A DNA stretch of 64,000 nucleotides from Arenimonas sp. (GTDB taxonomy: Bacteria; Pseudomonadota; Alphaproteobacteria; Rhizobiales; Rhizobiaceae), in the NCBI GenBank assembly GCA_019459145.1, contig JAIBEK010000047.1:85110-149109 (forward strand), given 5' to 3'. Of this stretch, positions 1 through 11,321 are shown piece by piece. The position numbers and the translations under genes are program-made. Under the pieces are notes generated by a model. The model was not told the origin of the DNA, did no database searches, and was given only the letters and a program-made list of their open reading frames with translations. The stretch's first letter is position 1; each line of letters opens with the position of its first letter.

Positions 1-390
1 GCCGGCATAGCCCTCGAACATCCCGGTCGTCTCCATCGGGTCATCGTAGAGATCAAACAGGCGGGCCTCGATCATGGCGCTCATGGCGGTCAGCGGAAGC
101 TGATGCTGCCGGACCGTCTCCATAAGTGCTGCGGAAATGGGATTGGCCTCGGTCGAACCGTGGGCGGCACCTGCGAGCAGATCGCGCCAGTATTGCAGCC
201 GCACCTCGCCCGGCAGGGGTTCGCGCACGAGGTCGCGGATGCGGGCGATTTCGGCATTGAAGGCATAGAGCGCGGCGACCGCGGCGCGCTTTCCCGCCGG
301 CGTCAACAGGCAGGCGAGATAGCGATCGCGATCGGTGTCGCGCAGTCCCGACATCTCGAGGATGTCTTTTCCTGTCTCAGCCTCGCTCAA
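1..390 (-). CDS. Phytoene/squalene synthase family protein (partial, runs off the left edge; probable TTG start)
   Basis: Minus-strand translation LSEAETGKDILEMSGLRDTDRDRYLACLLTPAGKRAAVAALYAFNAEIARIRDLVREPLPGEVRLQYWRDLL resembles the squalene/phytoene synthase N-terminus; located downstream of secDF. Confidence 0.75.
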   Translation of the reverse strand, partial: MSEAETGKDILEMSGLRDTDRDRYLACLLTPAGKRAAVAALYAFNAEIARIRDLVREPLPGEVRLQYWRDLLAGAAHGSTEANPISAALMETVRQHQLPLTAMSAMIEARLFDLYDDPMETTGMFEGYAG

Positions 391-405
391 GGACGTCTTC
401 CCGGT

Positions 406-810
406 TCAAACGGCGATCAGGGCGGCCGCGACCGCCCGCTGCTCGGCGAGCATGATGTTGTAGGTCCGCACTGCGGCTCCCGTTCCCATCGGATCGCTGG
501 CAATGCCCCTGGCCTTCAGCGCGGTCTTGAGTTGGACCGGAAGCGGGCGCAATTGCGGACCGGTTCCGACCAGCAGCACCTCGATCTCGGCCGCGTCATC
601 CAATACGCGGCGGAAGTTCTCGACCGTCAACGGCATATCCGCATCCATCTCCCAACCGTAAATCCCGGACGGGAGCATCAGCAGCGAGCCACGATGCGAC
701 ATGTCGGCGAAGCGGAACCCGCCATTGCCGTAGGAGTCGATCGGTGCACGTCCCGGAAAATGGGCTGGCCTGACGAAGATCCCTTTCCCGGACGGCGAAA
801 ACGACGACAT
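406..810 (-). CDS. Mth938-like domain-containing protein
   Basis: 134-aa ORF with ...IDSYGNGGFRFADMSHRGSLLMLPSGIYGW...LLVGTGPQLRPLP..., typical of the Mth938/NDUFAF3-like family. Confidence 0.8.
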   Translation of the reverse strand: MSSFSPSGKGIFVRPAHFPGRAPIDSYGNGGFRFADMSHRGSLLMLPSGIYGWEMDADMPLTVENFRRVLDDAAEIEVLLVGTGPQLRPLPVQLKTALKARGIASDPMGTGAAVRTYNIMLAEQRAVAAALIAV

Positions 811-814
811 CGGT

Positions 815-3373
815 CTAAGCCTCGATCTTGCCCGAAACCGGACGGGCGGCTTCGACTTCCGCGTCCCGCTCCTGGAAGGTCTCCGGACGCAGCTTGAAGG
901 CGATCAGCACCGGACCGGCGATGTAGACCGACGAGAAGGTGCCGATCACCACACCGAAGATCATCGCCAGCGTAAAGGATGCGATGACTTCGCCACCGAA
1001 GAAATACAGGGCCACAAGCGCAAGCAGCGTGGTTGAGCCGGTCAATACGGTTCGCGACAGCGTCTGGTTGACCGAGATGTCGATCAGCACGTCGAGCGGC
1101 ATCTTCTTGTAGCGCCTGAGGTTTTCGCGCATTCGGTCGTAGACGACGACGGTATCGTTGAGTGAATAGCCGATGATCGTCAGGATCGCCGCGATACTGG
1201 TCAGGTTGAACTCGATGCCGATGAAGACGTAGAGGCCAAGCGTCAAGATGACGTCGTGCAGCGTGGCGATGATCGCTCCCAAGGCAAACTGCCATTCGAA
1301 GCGGAACCAGATATAAACCAGGATGGCAAGCAGCGATGCTGCGACGCCCACGGTGGCACCCCAGGTCAGATCGGCCGAAACCGCCGGACCGACCACCTCG
1401 ACACGGCGGAACTCGTAAGCTTCCTCGAGTTCGCCGCGAACCATGGTGATCGCCGATTGCTCGGCGTTCTCGCCACCCTCCTGCGCCTGGATGCGGATCA
1501 GAACGCTGGCGGGATCGCCGAATCCCTGGGCCTGGACCTCTCCCAGGTTGAGTTCGCTCAGGCGGTCGCGGATATCGGAAATATCTGCCGCGCCCGAACG
1601 CGCCTTGACCTCGATGATCGAACCGCCCTGGAAGTCGATGCCGAGGTTCATGCCGACTGTCGTGAATCCGACCAGCGAAATGAGCGACAACGCGCCGGCC
1701 ACCGCGAAGGTGTAGCGACGGATCGCCATGAAGCGGATGTTCTGCGCGTCGAACATGCCGGTGCGGATGCTCTTCGGCAGGTGCTTCGGACGCTGCCAGC
1801 GGAACCAGACGGCCATCAGCCAGCGCGTCATGGTAAAGGCGGTGAAAACGGTGGTGATGATACCGATGGCCAGGGTGACGGCAAAACCCTTGACCGGGCC
1901 GGAGCCGAGGAAGAACAGCACGGCGGCAGCGATCAGGGTCGTCAGGTTGGCGTCGACGATGGTCGCGAAGGCCTTGTTGAAGCCGACCTCGATCGACTGG
2001 ACCAGCGGTCTGCCGCTCTTGGCCTCCTCGCGGATACGCTCGTAGACAAGGACGTTGGAGTCGACCGCCATGCCCATGGTCAAGACGATACCGGCGATAC
2101 CCGGCAGGGTCAGCGTCGAGCCGAGCAGCGACAAAAGGGCCAGGATCATGACGATATTGGCCGCCAGCGCGATATTGGCCATCACGCCGAAGGTTCCGTA
2201 GAAGCCGAGCATGAAGAGCACGACGAAGATCGCGCCGATGCCGCTGGCAAGGACGCCGGCATTGATCGAGTCCTGACCGAGGCCCGGACCGACGGTGCGC
2301 TCCTCGACGACGGTAAGGGTCGCGGGAAGCGCGCCGGCGCGCAGCAGCACGGCGAGATCGTTGGCGCCCTCTACGGAAAAGCTGCCGGAAATCTGGCCGG
2401 AACCGCCGATGATCGGCTCGCGGATGACCGGCGCCGAAATCACCTGATCGTCGAGAACGATGGCGAAGGGGCGGCCGACATTCTGCTGGGTCGCCTGGGC
2501 AAAGCGCTGGGCGCCCCTGCTGTCGAAGCGGAAGGTAACGACGGGCTCGTTGGTCTGCTGGTTGAAGCTGGCCTGCGCATCGACGAGATTTTCGCCCGAC
2601 ACCAGCGAGCGTTTCTCGATGAGATAGGGCACCGCCGGATCGTCGACCGAATAGAGGACTTCGGCCGTCGCCGGCGGACGACCGTTGATCGCTTCCTCGA
2701 CCGGCATGCTCATGTCGACCATGTGGAAGGAAAGCTTGGCGGTCTGGTTCAGGAGCGCCTTCAGGCGCTGCGGGTCGGTCAGACCCGGCACCTGGACGAT
2801 GATCCGGTCATTGCCCTGACGCTGGATCAGCGGCTCGGTCGTGCCGAGTTCGTCGACACGCCGGCGCACGACCTCCATCGACTGGGTGAGCGCTGAACCG
2901 GTGCGGTACGCGATGCCCTCATCCGTCAGGTTGAAGCGCAACAGGGTACCGTCTTCCTGGAGAGTGACTTCCTGAATGGCGCCACCGGTCAGGCCGCCGA
3001 CACTCACAGGCTCGGACAGCGACGACAGCGCTTCCTTGGCCGCCTCGACCTTGTCAGCATCAGTGATGCGGACCTGTACCTGCTGGCCGACGCCGGAAAG
3101 GCCGGTATAGCGGATGCCGGCTTCACGCAGCGCGGCGCGAATGTCGCCGACCGTCGTTTCCAGCCGCTCCTTGATGATGTCCGCCTGCTCGATCTTGAGC
3201 ATGATGTGGGAGCCGCCCTGCAGGTCGAGACCGAGCGTCACCTTCTTGGTCGGCATCCACGACGGGAAAGCTTCAAGCTGCTCATCGCTGAAAAGATTGG
3301 GCACGGCCACCAGGATACTCACCAGGACGGTGAACCAGATGAAGATTGTCTTCCAGCGCGAAAAATACAGCAT
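815..3373 (-). CDS. secDF: Protein translocase subunit SecDF (fused SecD-SecF)
   Basis: 852-aa ORF; LGLDLQGGSHIMLKI (SecD) and NLGIDFQGGSIIEVKA (SecF) motifs in one chain, multiple TM segments. Confidence 0.97.
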   Translation of the reverse strand: MLYFSRWKTIFIWFTVLVSILVAVPNLFSDEQLEAFPSWMPTKKVTLGLDLQGGSHIMLKIEQADIIKERLETTVGDIRAALREAGIRYTGLSGVGQQVQVRITDADKVEAAKEALSSLSEPVSVGGLTGGAIQEVTLQEDGTLLRFNLTDEGIAYRTGSALTQSMEVVRRRVDELGTTEPLIQRQGNDRIIVQVPGLTDPQRLKALLNQTAKLSFHMVDMSMPVEEAINGRPPATAEVLYSVDDPAVPYLIEKRSLVSGENLVDAQASFNQQTNEPVVTFRFDSRGAQRFAQATQQNVGRPFAIVLDDQVISAPVIREPIIGGSGQISGSFSVEGANDLAVLLRAGALPATLTVVEERTVGPGLGQDSINAGVLASGIGAIFVVLFMLGFYGTFGVMANIALAANIVMILALLSLLGSTLTLPGIAGIVLTMGMAVDSNVLVYERIREEAKSGRPLVQSIEVGFNKAFATIVDANLTTLIAAAVLFFLGSGPVKGFAVTLAIGIITTVFTAFTMTRWLMAVWFRWQRPKHLPKSIRTGMFDAQNIRFMAIRRYTFAVAGALSLISLVGFTTVGMNLGIDFQGGSIIEVKARSGAADISDIRDRLSELNLGEVQAQGFGDPASVLIRIQAQEGGENAEQSAITMVRGELEEAYEFRRVEVVGPAVSADLTWGATVGVAASLLAILVYIWFRFEWQFALGAIIATLHDVILTLGLYVFIGIEFNLTSIAAILTIIGYSLNDTVVVYDRMRENLRRYKKMPLDVLIDISVNQTLSRTVLTGSTTLLALVALYFFGGEVIASFTLAMIFGVVIGTFSSVYIAGPVLIAFKLRPETFQERDAEVEAARPVSGKIEA

Positions 3374-3403
3374 GAAACTCTCGAAGTCGGATGGTTTCCA
3401 TCG

Positions 3404-3433
3404 AAAAGAAAAGCAACCGGCAGGGCCGGTTGC
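3404..3433 (-). terminator. Terminator/attenuator-like hairpin between yajC and secDF
   Basis: Perfect 9-bp stem gcaaccggc-agg-gccggttgc followed on the minus strand by TTTTCTTTT. Confidence 0.6.
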
Positions 3434-3450
3434 CAGGTATTCTCAAGCTA

Positions 3451-3798
3451 TCAGGCAGCAGCGTCACTCTTGACCGGCTCGCCCTTGACGCGCACTTCGG
3501 CGATGTAGCTGCGCATGGCGCGAACTTTCACGCCTTCGGCAAGTTCGACCTCGACCTCGTTGTCGTCCACCACCTTGGTCACCTTGGCGATAATGCCGCC
3601 GCCCAGCACGACCTGATCGCCGCGACGGATCGAGGCAAGCGTCTCGGTGCGCTTCTTCATCTGCTGGCGCTGCGGACGGATCAGCAGGAAGTACCAGATC
3701 AGCATGAGCGGGGCGAAGAGGAACAGCATTTCGAGGCCGGAACCGAATGCACCACCGGCGGCGGCACCGTCCTGAGCGAAGGCTTGCGTAATGAACAT
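3451..3798 (-). CDS. yajC: Preprotein translocase subunit YajC
   Basis: MFITQAFAQDG...LIWYFLLIRPQRQQMKKRTETLASIRRGDQVVLGGGIIAKVTKV; upstream of secDF. Confidence 0.95.
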   Translation of the reverse strand: MFITQAFAQDGAAAGGAFGSGLEMLFLFAPLMLIWYFLLIRPQRQQMKKRTETLASIRRGDQVVLGGGIIAKVTKVVDDNEVEVELAEGVKVRAMRSYIAEVRVKGEPVKSDAAA

Positions 3799-4008
3799 GG
3801 AAGAACTCCCTAAACTGCGATGATCGCGGGCAGCCTCGCCCCCCGCTTCAGGTCGCCGGAATATAGTGCCGAGACCCGTGAATGCAACAAAAACAGCGGC
3901 GGCGCGTACCGTTTTACAGCCTCTTACCCTTTCGGCTCTCAAAAGGCCATGCTACCGCCGGCGAAATGCCGCCCGGTGCCGTGGCGGCGCCATGCCGAGG
4001 AGGTCACC

Positions 4009-4881
4009 ATGTCCGAAGACGCAAACCAGATCCTGCTTGCGGAACTGCGCCGCCTGACCGCGGCGGTGGAGCGCCTCGCCGGACCGCCGCCGGCGGAAAA
4101 CGACTGGACGGCCGCCGACTGTTTCGTCTGGTCGCCGGGCCGCAGCCATCTCCAGCCGATCAGCCGGCCAAACCGCGTGGCGCTGTCACTGATCCGCGGC
4201 GTCGACCCTGTGCGCGATATCCTGCACGAGAACACGCTGCGTTTCGCCGAAGGCTATCCCGCAAACAACGTCCTTCTGTGGGGCGCGCGAGGCATGGGCA
4301 AGTCTTCGCTGGTCAAGGCCGTGCATGCCGATATCCGCGCGCAAACCGGCATTTCGCTGAAGCTGGTGGAGGTGCACCGCGAAGACGTTTCCTCGCTGCC
4401 GACCCTGCTCGACATTCTCAAGGACACGCCGCACCGGGTTATCGTGTTCTGCGACGACCTCTCCTTCGACCATGATGATACGGCCTACAAGTCGCTGAAG
4501 GCGGCGCTGGACGGCGGCATCGAAGGGCGGCCCGACAATGTGCTGTTTTATGCGACGTCCAACCGCCGGCATCTTCTGCCGCGCCACATGATGGAGAACG
4601 AGCAGTCGACGGCGATCAATCCGTCGGAGGCGGTGGAGGAGAAAGTCTCGCTCTCGGATCGCTTCGGCCTGTGGCTCGGCTTTCACAAGTGCAGCCAGGA
4701 CGACTACCTGACGATGATCGACGGCTATGCCGCCCATTTCAACCTGCCGCTGGAACGCGACGCCCTGCACCGAGAGGCGCTCGAATGGGCGACCACCCGC
4801 GGCGGACGGTCCGGCCGGGTGGCCTGGCAGTATATCCAGGACCTCGCCGGCCGACTGCGGATTTCCATGGACCGCGCCTGA
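4009..4881 (+). CDS. ATP-binding protein, DUF815-type AAA
   Basis: Walker A NNVLLWGARGMGKSSLVKAV, Walker B RVIVFCDDLSFD, NRRHLLPRHMMEN; start chosen at MSEDANQILLAEL. Confidence 0.88.
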   Translation: MSEDANQILLAELRRLTAAVERLAGPPPAENDWTAADCFVWSPGRSHLQPISRPNRVALSLIRGVDPVRDILHENTLRFAEGYPANNVLLWGARGMGKSSLVKAVHADIRAQTGISLKLVEVHREDVSSLPTLLDILKDTPHRVIVFCDDLSFDHDDTAYKSLKAALDGGIEGRPDNVLFYATSNRRHLLPRHMMENEQSTAINPSEAVEEKVSLSDRFGLWLGFHKCSQDDYLTMIDGYAAHFNLPLERDALHREALEWATTRGGRSGRVAWQYIQDLAGRLRISMDRA

Positions 4882-4888
4882 AACGAGA

Positions 4889-4913
4889 AAAGGTCCGGGG
4901 ATGCCGGACCTTT
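4889..4913. terminator. Intergenic terminator hairpin between convergent genes
   Basis: aaaggtccgg-ggat-gccggaccttt between a plus-strand stop (4881) and a minus-strand stop (4939). Confidence 0.6.
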
Positions 4914-4938
4914 CCACCGCTTGCCTGGGACGCAAAAC

Positions 4939-6513
4939 CTATTCCAGGAAAGTCATCGGGTTGACCGGGGTCGCATCCTTGCGAACCTCGAAGTGCAGCA
5001 TCGGGCGCTTGACGTTGCCGCTCATGCCGGATGTGGCGAGTTGCTGGCCGCGCTGGACCTTCTGGCCGCGCTGCACGGAAAGCACATCGGCATGACCATA
5101 AACGGTGACCGTCCCGTCTTCGTGGCGCACGAGCACCGTATTGCCGAGTTCCTTCAGGCCATTGCCGGCATAGATGACCACGCCGTTCTCGGCCGCCTTG
5201 ACCGGCGTGCCTGCGGGAACCGAGATGTCGATGCCGTCATTGCGCTTGCCGTCGACATTGGCGCCATAGCCGGCAACGACCGCGCCGCGGACGGGCCAGC
5301 GATACTTGCCGATGCCGGTCGTTTCGGGTGCCTCTTCCTTCGGATCGACCGAAGCGACCTCGCTGACCGACTGGGTCGCGGCCGGCGCCTTGTAGGCTGC
5401 CGGAGCATTGCCCTTCGGGTCGGCCTTGCCGGCGGGTATGGTCGCCGTCTTCACCGGATCGGTTTCAGGCGTCGCCGATGCCATCTGGGCCGCAGCGCCT
5501 CCGGTGGGGATCTTCAGTGTCTGGCCGATGCGGATATTGGCGGATGTCAGGCCGTTGGCTGCCTTCAGTCTGTCGATCGGGGTGCCGGTCGCCTTGGCGA
5601 TCTTGTTGAGGGAATCCCCTGCCTTGACGACGTAAGTGCCGGGGGCAGCGCCCTCGCCCGCACCGGCGACAGCCTTGCCGGTGGCGCTCGAGGCCGGGCC
5701 CTGCGACTTCTCGCGAGAGGACGGAGCAGTGGGCAGTACCGCGACATTCTGTTCCGGCGACTGCGGCAGGGTCGGCTTCTTGCCGCCATCGGGCAGCACG
5801 GAGGCGTCGGCCGCGGCGCGCGCCGCATTGCCCTGGTTGCCCGGGCTGGGGATCAGCACCAGTTGGCCGGTTGCCGCATCGCTGGCATGCGTCAGCCCGT
5901 TGGCCTTGAGGATTTCCCGTTCCGGCACGCCGTAACGGCTGGACAGCGTCGAAATCGTTTCGCCGCGCTTCAGCGTCACGCGCGCCGCGTTCGCGGTGCT
6001 CCATGCCGGAGCCGCCCTGGTCGTGCCCGTGGTCAGCGCATCGCCAGCTGTCGGCGGGGCGAGCATTGCCGTCTGCTGTTGCGTCGGTGCCGAGGGGAAG
6101 GGCTGACCGAGGGCCGCGGCGCGCTCGGCCGACTTGGTGGCGCCCGCCCCTGCCGGAGCCGCCAGCTCGCCGCGCTGAACGGCGACGGGTGCCGCCGCTG
6201 CGCGGGCTGCCGAGGACGGCGCATAGGCCGGCTGGCTGGGATAGGGCTGATTGACCGCCTGCTGGCGAGTGGAATAATCCGACTGGGTCGCCTGCTGCAC
6301 GCCGCCGACATCGGCCGACGGCATGGGGCTTGCAACGACGTTGCGGCGCGGAATGGACGCCGTCGTCAGGCTGTCGGTGGAGAACACCGAACTGAACCGC
6401 GAGGCGTCGGAGCTGCAGCCGGTTGCCACGCTGGCAAGCAGCATCGCCGCAAGGATACGGGTGACTGACAGTCCGGATTTCGGCGATACACTCATACGCA
6501 TAACTCGACCCAC
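4939..6513 (-). CDS. LysM-domain / M23 (LytM) peptidoglycan DD-metallopeptidase family lipoprotein (NlpD/murein hydrolase activator-like)
   Basis: Two LysM motifs (RGETISTLSSRYGV.., AGDSLNKIAKATGTP..) and an M23 domain (RWPVRGAVVAGYG...GIDISVPAGTPVKAAENGVVIYAG...GQQLATSG..RPMLHFEVRK); lipobox-like ASVATGC. Confidence 0.92.
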   Translation of the reverse strand: MGRVMRMSVSPKSGLSVTRILAAMLLASVATGCSSDASRFSSVFSTDSLTTASIPRRNVVASPMPSADVGGVQQATQSDYSTRQQAVNQPYPSQPAYAPSSAARAAAAPVAVQRGELAAPAGAGATKSAERAAALGQPFPSAPTQQQTAMLAPPTAGDALTTGTTRAAPAWSTANAARVTLKRGETISTLSSRYGVPEREILKANGLTHASDAATGQLVLIPSPGNQGNAARAAADASVLPDGGKKPTLPQSPEQNVAVLPTAPSSREKSQGPASSATGKAVAGAGEGAAPGTYVVKAGDSLNKIAKATGTPIDRLKAANGLTSANIRIGQTLKIPTGGAAAQMASATPETDPVKTATIPAGKADPKGNAPAAYKAPAATQSVSEVASVDPKEEAPETTGIGKYRWPVRGAVVAGYGANVDGKRNDGIDISVPAGTPVKAAENGVVIYAGNGLKELGNTVLVRHEDGTVTVYGHADVLSVQRGQKVQRGQQLATSGMSGNVKRPMLHFEVRKDATPVNPMTFLE

Positions 6514-6645
6514 TTATTACGCAACTTGATGTGGCTATGATTAAAGCGCGTTAGTGTTACTGGCCGGTTAATCGAACAGAATCGCCGTGAACTATTTTCG
6601 AGAAGTCGAACATTCGCAGAGGCGCCAAGGCCCCGCGCAGCAGCA

Positions 6646-7299
6646 TCAAAGGAAGGATGCGAGCCTGGGGACGAGCGGCAGGTAAGGCACCTCGAACAGG
6701 TCCTCGCGGTCGAAGCGGCTTCCGGTCTTGGTCAGGCGCATCATCACGCAGGTCTCCTCGCCGGTCATCAGCGGCGCCAAAAGCACGCCGCCGGACACCA
6801 GTTGGTCGGCCAGGAATCGCGGCATGGCGGGAAAGGCCGCGGTGGCGACGATCCGGTCGAAGGTCCCCTCGCCGGTCAGACCATTGCTGCCATCCGCCTG
6901 GCGCAGCACCACATTGCGAAGCGAAAGGCCGTCCAGCCGGCTCTGGGCGGAGGCAATCAACGTCTTGTAGCGATCGACCGACATGACGCGCTCGCACAGC
7001 CGGCCGAGAACGGCGGCCATGAAACCGCTACCGGTGCCGATTTCCAGCACCCGCTGACCCGGTTTGACATGGAGCTGCGCGAGCAGCCGCACGGCAAGGT
7101 CGGCACCTTCCATGAAGGCGCCGCATTCGATCGGAATGGAGCGACTGGAATAGGCCTGTTCGCAGAACTGCGGCGGGACGAAGAGCGAGCGCGGCGTCTG
7201 CTCGACCGCCGTCAGAAGATCGAGATCGGATATCCCTTCCGCCCTGAGCCTCAGCACCAGCGCGGCAAAGCCCTCCTTCTCCAGCATGCCGGGCTTCAA
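6646..7299 (-). CDS. pcm: Protein-L-isoaspartate O-methyltransferase
   Basis: [22 protein letters not shown]-binding motif; overlaps surE. Confidence 0.92.
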   Translation of the reverse strand: MKPGMLEKEGFAALVLRLRAEGISDLDLLTAVEQTPRSLFVPPQFCEQAYSSRSIPIECGAFMEGADLAVRLLAQLHVKPGQRVLEIGTGSGFMAAVLGRLCERVMSVDRYKTLIASAQSRLDGLSLRNVVLRQADGSNGLTGEGTFDRIVATAAFPAMPRFLADQLVSGGVLLAPLMTGEETCVMMRLTKTGSRFDREDLFEVPYLPLVPRLASFL

Positions 7300-8069
7300 T
7301 CGGCGACTCCGAAGCCGAGGGTCCGGGCAATGCTGTCCTGCGCGGCATAGTCCGTCATGTCGAGCTTCAGCGGCGTGACCGAAATCTTGTCTTCCTTCAG
7401 CGCCTGCAGATCGGTGCCTTCGCGGAACTTGCTGCCGCGATCGCCGAATCGCAGCCAGTAATAGGGAAAGCCACGGCCATCGGCGCGCTGTTCGACCTCG
7501 AGGCCGAAATCAAGCTTGCCCTGCGACGTCACCTCGATGCCCTGGACATCGGCTGGCGCGCAGCGAGGAAAATTGACATTGAGGAAGGTCCCCGGCGGCA
7601 ATTCGGCCTTGACCAGCTGTGCCAAAAGCTTGGGGGCGAGCGTCTCGGCCACTTCCCAGGGAATGACACGGCCGCCATTGTCATATTCGTAGAGTTGGCT
7701 GAGCGAAATCGAGCGAACGCCCTGCAGCGTGCCCTCGATCGCACCGGCGACCGTGCCGGAATAGGTCACGTCGTCGGCGACATTGCCGCCGGCATTGATG
7801 CCGGACAGGACGAGGTCCGGCTTTTCCGGCAGGATCTCCCGAATCGCCATGATCACGCAATCGGTCGGCGTGCCGCGCAGCGCATAGCGTTTCTCGTCGA
7901 TCTTGCGCAGCCTGAGCGGCTCCGACAGCGTCAGCGAGTGGGCAAGCCCACTCTGATCCGTTTCGGGCGCCACGATCCAGACGTCGTCGGAGAGCGTGCG
8001 GGCAACCCGTTCTAGAACCGCGAGGCCTTCGGCGTGGATGCCATCGTCATTGGTCAGGAGAATACGCAT
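7296..8069 (-). CDS. surE: 5'/3'-nucleotidase SurE
   Basis: [20 protein letters not shown]...[36 protein letters not shown]. Confidence 0.97.
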   Translation of the reverse strand: MRILLTNDDGIHAEGLAVLERVARTLSDDVWIVAPETDQSGLAHSLTLSEPLRLRKIDEKRYALRGTPTDCVIMAIREILPEKPDLVLSGINAGGNVADDVTYSGTVAGAIEGTLQGVRSISLSQLYEYDNGGRVIPWEVAETLAPKLLAQLVKAELPPGTFLNVNFPRCAPADVQGIEVTSQGKLDFGLEVEQRADGRGFPYYWLRFGDRGSKFREGTDLQALKEDKISVTPLKLDMTDYAAQDSIARTLGFGVAD

Positions 8070-8082
8070 GGAAATGTCTGCC

Positions 8083-9366
<1,284 letters not shown>

Positions 9367-9471
9367 CGTCGTTCCAGGTCATTTCTCGTGATCGTCGGAT
9401 CGGACCTGGCGGGTGCCCTGTCCGGCCCCATGGATGCATGCTCGGGAGTGGAGGAGGACGAACGGCGCGAT

Positions 9472-10290
9472 TTACGCGCTGTCCTGCTCGCCGGCCTCGT
9501 CCGCGACAACCGAAGTCTCGGCGGCCCGGCGACGCTCCACGAGTCGCGCAGCATAGATGGCTACCTCGTAGAGAAGGATCGTGGGCAAAGCAAGACCGAT
9601 CTGGGAGATCGGATCGGGCGGGGTCAGCACCGCGGCGACGACGAAGGCGACGACGATGAAGTACTTGCGCTTGTCGGCCAGCCACTGGCTTTCGAGAATG
9701 CCGACGCGGGCCAGAAGCGTGGTGACGACCGGCAGCTGGAAGACCAGGCCGAAGGAGAAGACCAGCGTCATGATGAGGCTGAGATATTCCGAAACCTTCG
9801 GCATCAGGGAAATGGCCACCTCGCCCTCGCCCGGCGCCTGCTGCATGGCGAGGAAGAACCACATCACCATCGGCGTGAAGAAGAAGTAGACCAGCGCGCC
9901 GCCAAGCAGGAAGAGGATCGGCGATGCCACCAGGAACGGCAGGAAGGCCGCGCGTTCGTTCTTGTACAGGCCGGGGGCGACGAACTTGTAGATCTGGGCG
10001 GCGATCACCGGAAAGGCGATCACCACGGCGCCGAACATAGCCACCTTCACCTGGGTGAAGAAGAATTCCTGCGGGGCGGTATAGATCAGTTCCGCCTTGG
10101 TCAGATCGAGCCCTGCCCACAGGACCGCCCACTTGTAGGGGACGACCAGGATATTGAAGAGCTGCTTGGCAAAGGCGAAACAGGCGATGAAGGCGACGAA
10201 GAACGCGCCCAGGGCCCAGATGAGACGTGAGCGCAGTTCGATCAGATGCTCAATGAGCGGCTGCGGCTTGTCTTCGATGTCGCCGCTCAT
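9472..10290 (-). CDS. tatC: Sec-independent protein translocase TatC
   Basis: PLIEHLIELRSRLIWAL...; polytopic; overlaps tatB by ATGA. Confidence 0.97.
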   Translation of the reverse strand: MSGDIEDKPQPLIEHLIELRSRLIWALGAFFVAFIACFAFAKQLFNILVVPYKWAVLWAGLDLTKAELIYTAPQEFFFTQVKVAMFGAVVIAFPVIAAQIYKFVAPGLYKNERAAFLPFLVASPILFLLGGALVYFFFTPMVMWFFLAMQQAPGEGEVAISLMPKVSEYLSLIMTLVFSFGLVFQLPVVTTLLARVGILESQWLADKRKYFIVVAFVVAAVLTPPDPISQIGLALPTILLYEVAIYAARLVERRRAAETSVVADEAGEQDSA

Positions 10291-10961
10291 GCGGGCTCCT
10301 CGTTCTTCGGCTTGCGGGGCTTCTTCGGCGTCGTCGGCTTGGCGGCGGCGGTCTCGACCGTCGCGGGCTTTGCCCGGCTCGCCTTGGCCGGCGTGGACGC
10401 AGCCACCGATTTGGCCGGTTTGGCGCCAGGGCTGCCTGCGGATGGCGCCGGTGCCGTGGACTTGCCCGGCGACTTGCCGGGCGACTGGCGCGGCGCCGCG
10501 ACCTTGACAGGCTCCGGAGCCGGAGCCGGTGCGGGATCAGCCATCGGCTGGGCGAATTCGTTCGGTACACCGGTCAGCGGCGACGGCATTTCCGGCAGGG
10601 GCGCCGGCTCGACCGGCGGTTCGGACGGTGCAATGCCGGCGGCGGCCTTGGCATCCGCGGTCGTCGCCTTCTTCAGGTCGGACTTGATCTCGTCGCCCAT
10701 CTGGCGCAGCGGGTTGATGGCGTCGCGCAGCGCATTCTTCGGATTGAGGCTGCGAACCTCGTCGACCGACTTGCGCAGGTCGTCCAATTCGGCCTCGCGC
10801 AGCGCCTCATCGAACTGGGCTCTGAATTCGCCGGCGGTGCGACGCAGCCGCGACGTCATCTTGCCGAAAGCGCGGATCATCGGCGGAAGGTCCTTCGGAC
10901 CGACCACGACGATCAGGATCACCGCGATGACGAGCAACTCGGTCCAGCCAATATCCAGCAT
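10287..10961 (-). CDS. tatB: Sec-independent protein translocase TatB
   Basis: MLDIGWTELLVIAVILIVVVGPKDLPPMIRAFGKM. Confidence 0.96.
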   Translation of the reverse strand: MLDIGWTELLVIAVILIVVVGPKDLPPMIRAFGKMTSRLRRTAGEFRAQFDEALREAELDDLRKSVDEVRSLNPKNALRDAINPLRQMGDEIKSDLKKATTADAKAAAGIAPSEPPVEPAPLPEMPSPLTGVPNEFAQPMADPAPAPAPEPVKVAAPRQSPGKSPGKSTAPAPSAGSPGAKPAKSVAASTPAKASRAKPATVETAAAKPTTPKKPRKPKNEEPA

Positions 10962-11114
10962 TCAAAGGGCTCCTGAAGCCTTGCTTTGCGGGGAACGCGC
11001 GTCGTGGACGACGCACTGCTTGTCCCCTTGCCTACCCGCGTCTCCTGCGCTTCGCCAGGCGGAGCGCAGAACAACGAGGCAGACCGGCCGCCTCACGGGC
11101 GGCCGATTGAGGAT

Positions 11115-11321
11115 TCACTTCGTTTCGTCGGCCTTGTGATCGACGGACTTGCCCGACGCGGTCGTGTCGGCCTCGTCTTCGCTGATGCCCTTCTTGAAGC
11201 TCTTGATGCCCTTTGCGACGTCGCCCATCAATTCCGGAATCTTGCCGCGGCCGAACAACAGAAGAACAATGGCCAAGACGATCAGCCAGTGCCACATGCT
11301 AAAAGAACCCATACCCGTCAC
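11115..11321 (-). CDS. tatA: Sec-independent protein translocase TatA
   Basis: [42 protein letters not shown]. Confidence 0.96.
   Translation of the reverse strand: MTGMGSFSMWHWLIVLAIVLLLFGRGKIPELMGDVAKGIKSFKKGISEDEADTTASGKSVDHKADETK

Noticed and set aside
815-3373. SecD-SecF fusion as a novelty
   Set aside because: SecDF as a single polypeptide is already known in several bacterial lineages, including rhizobia.
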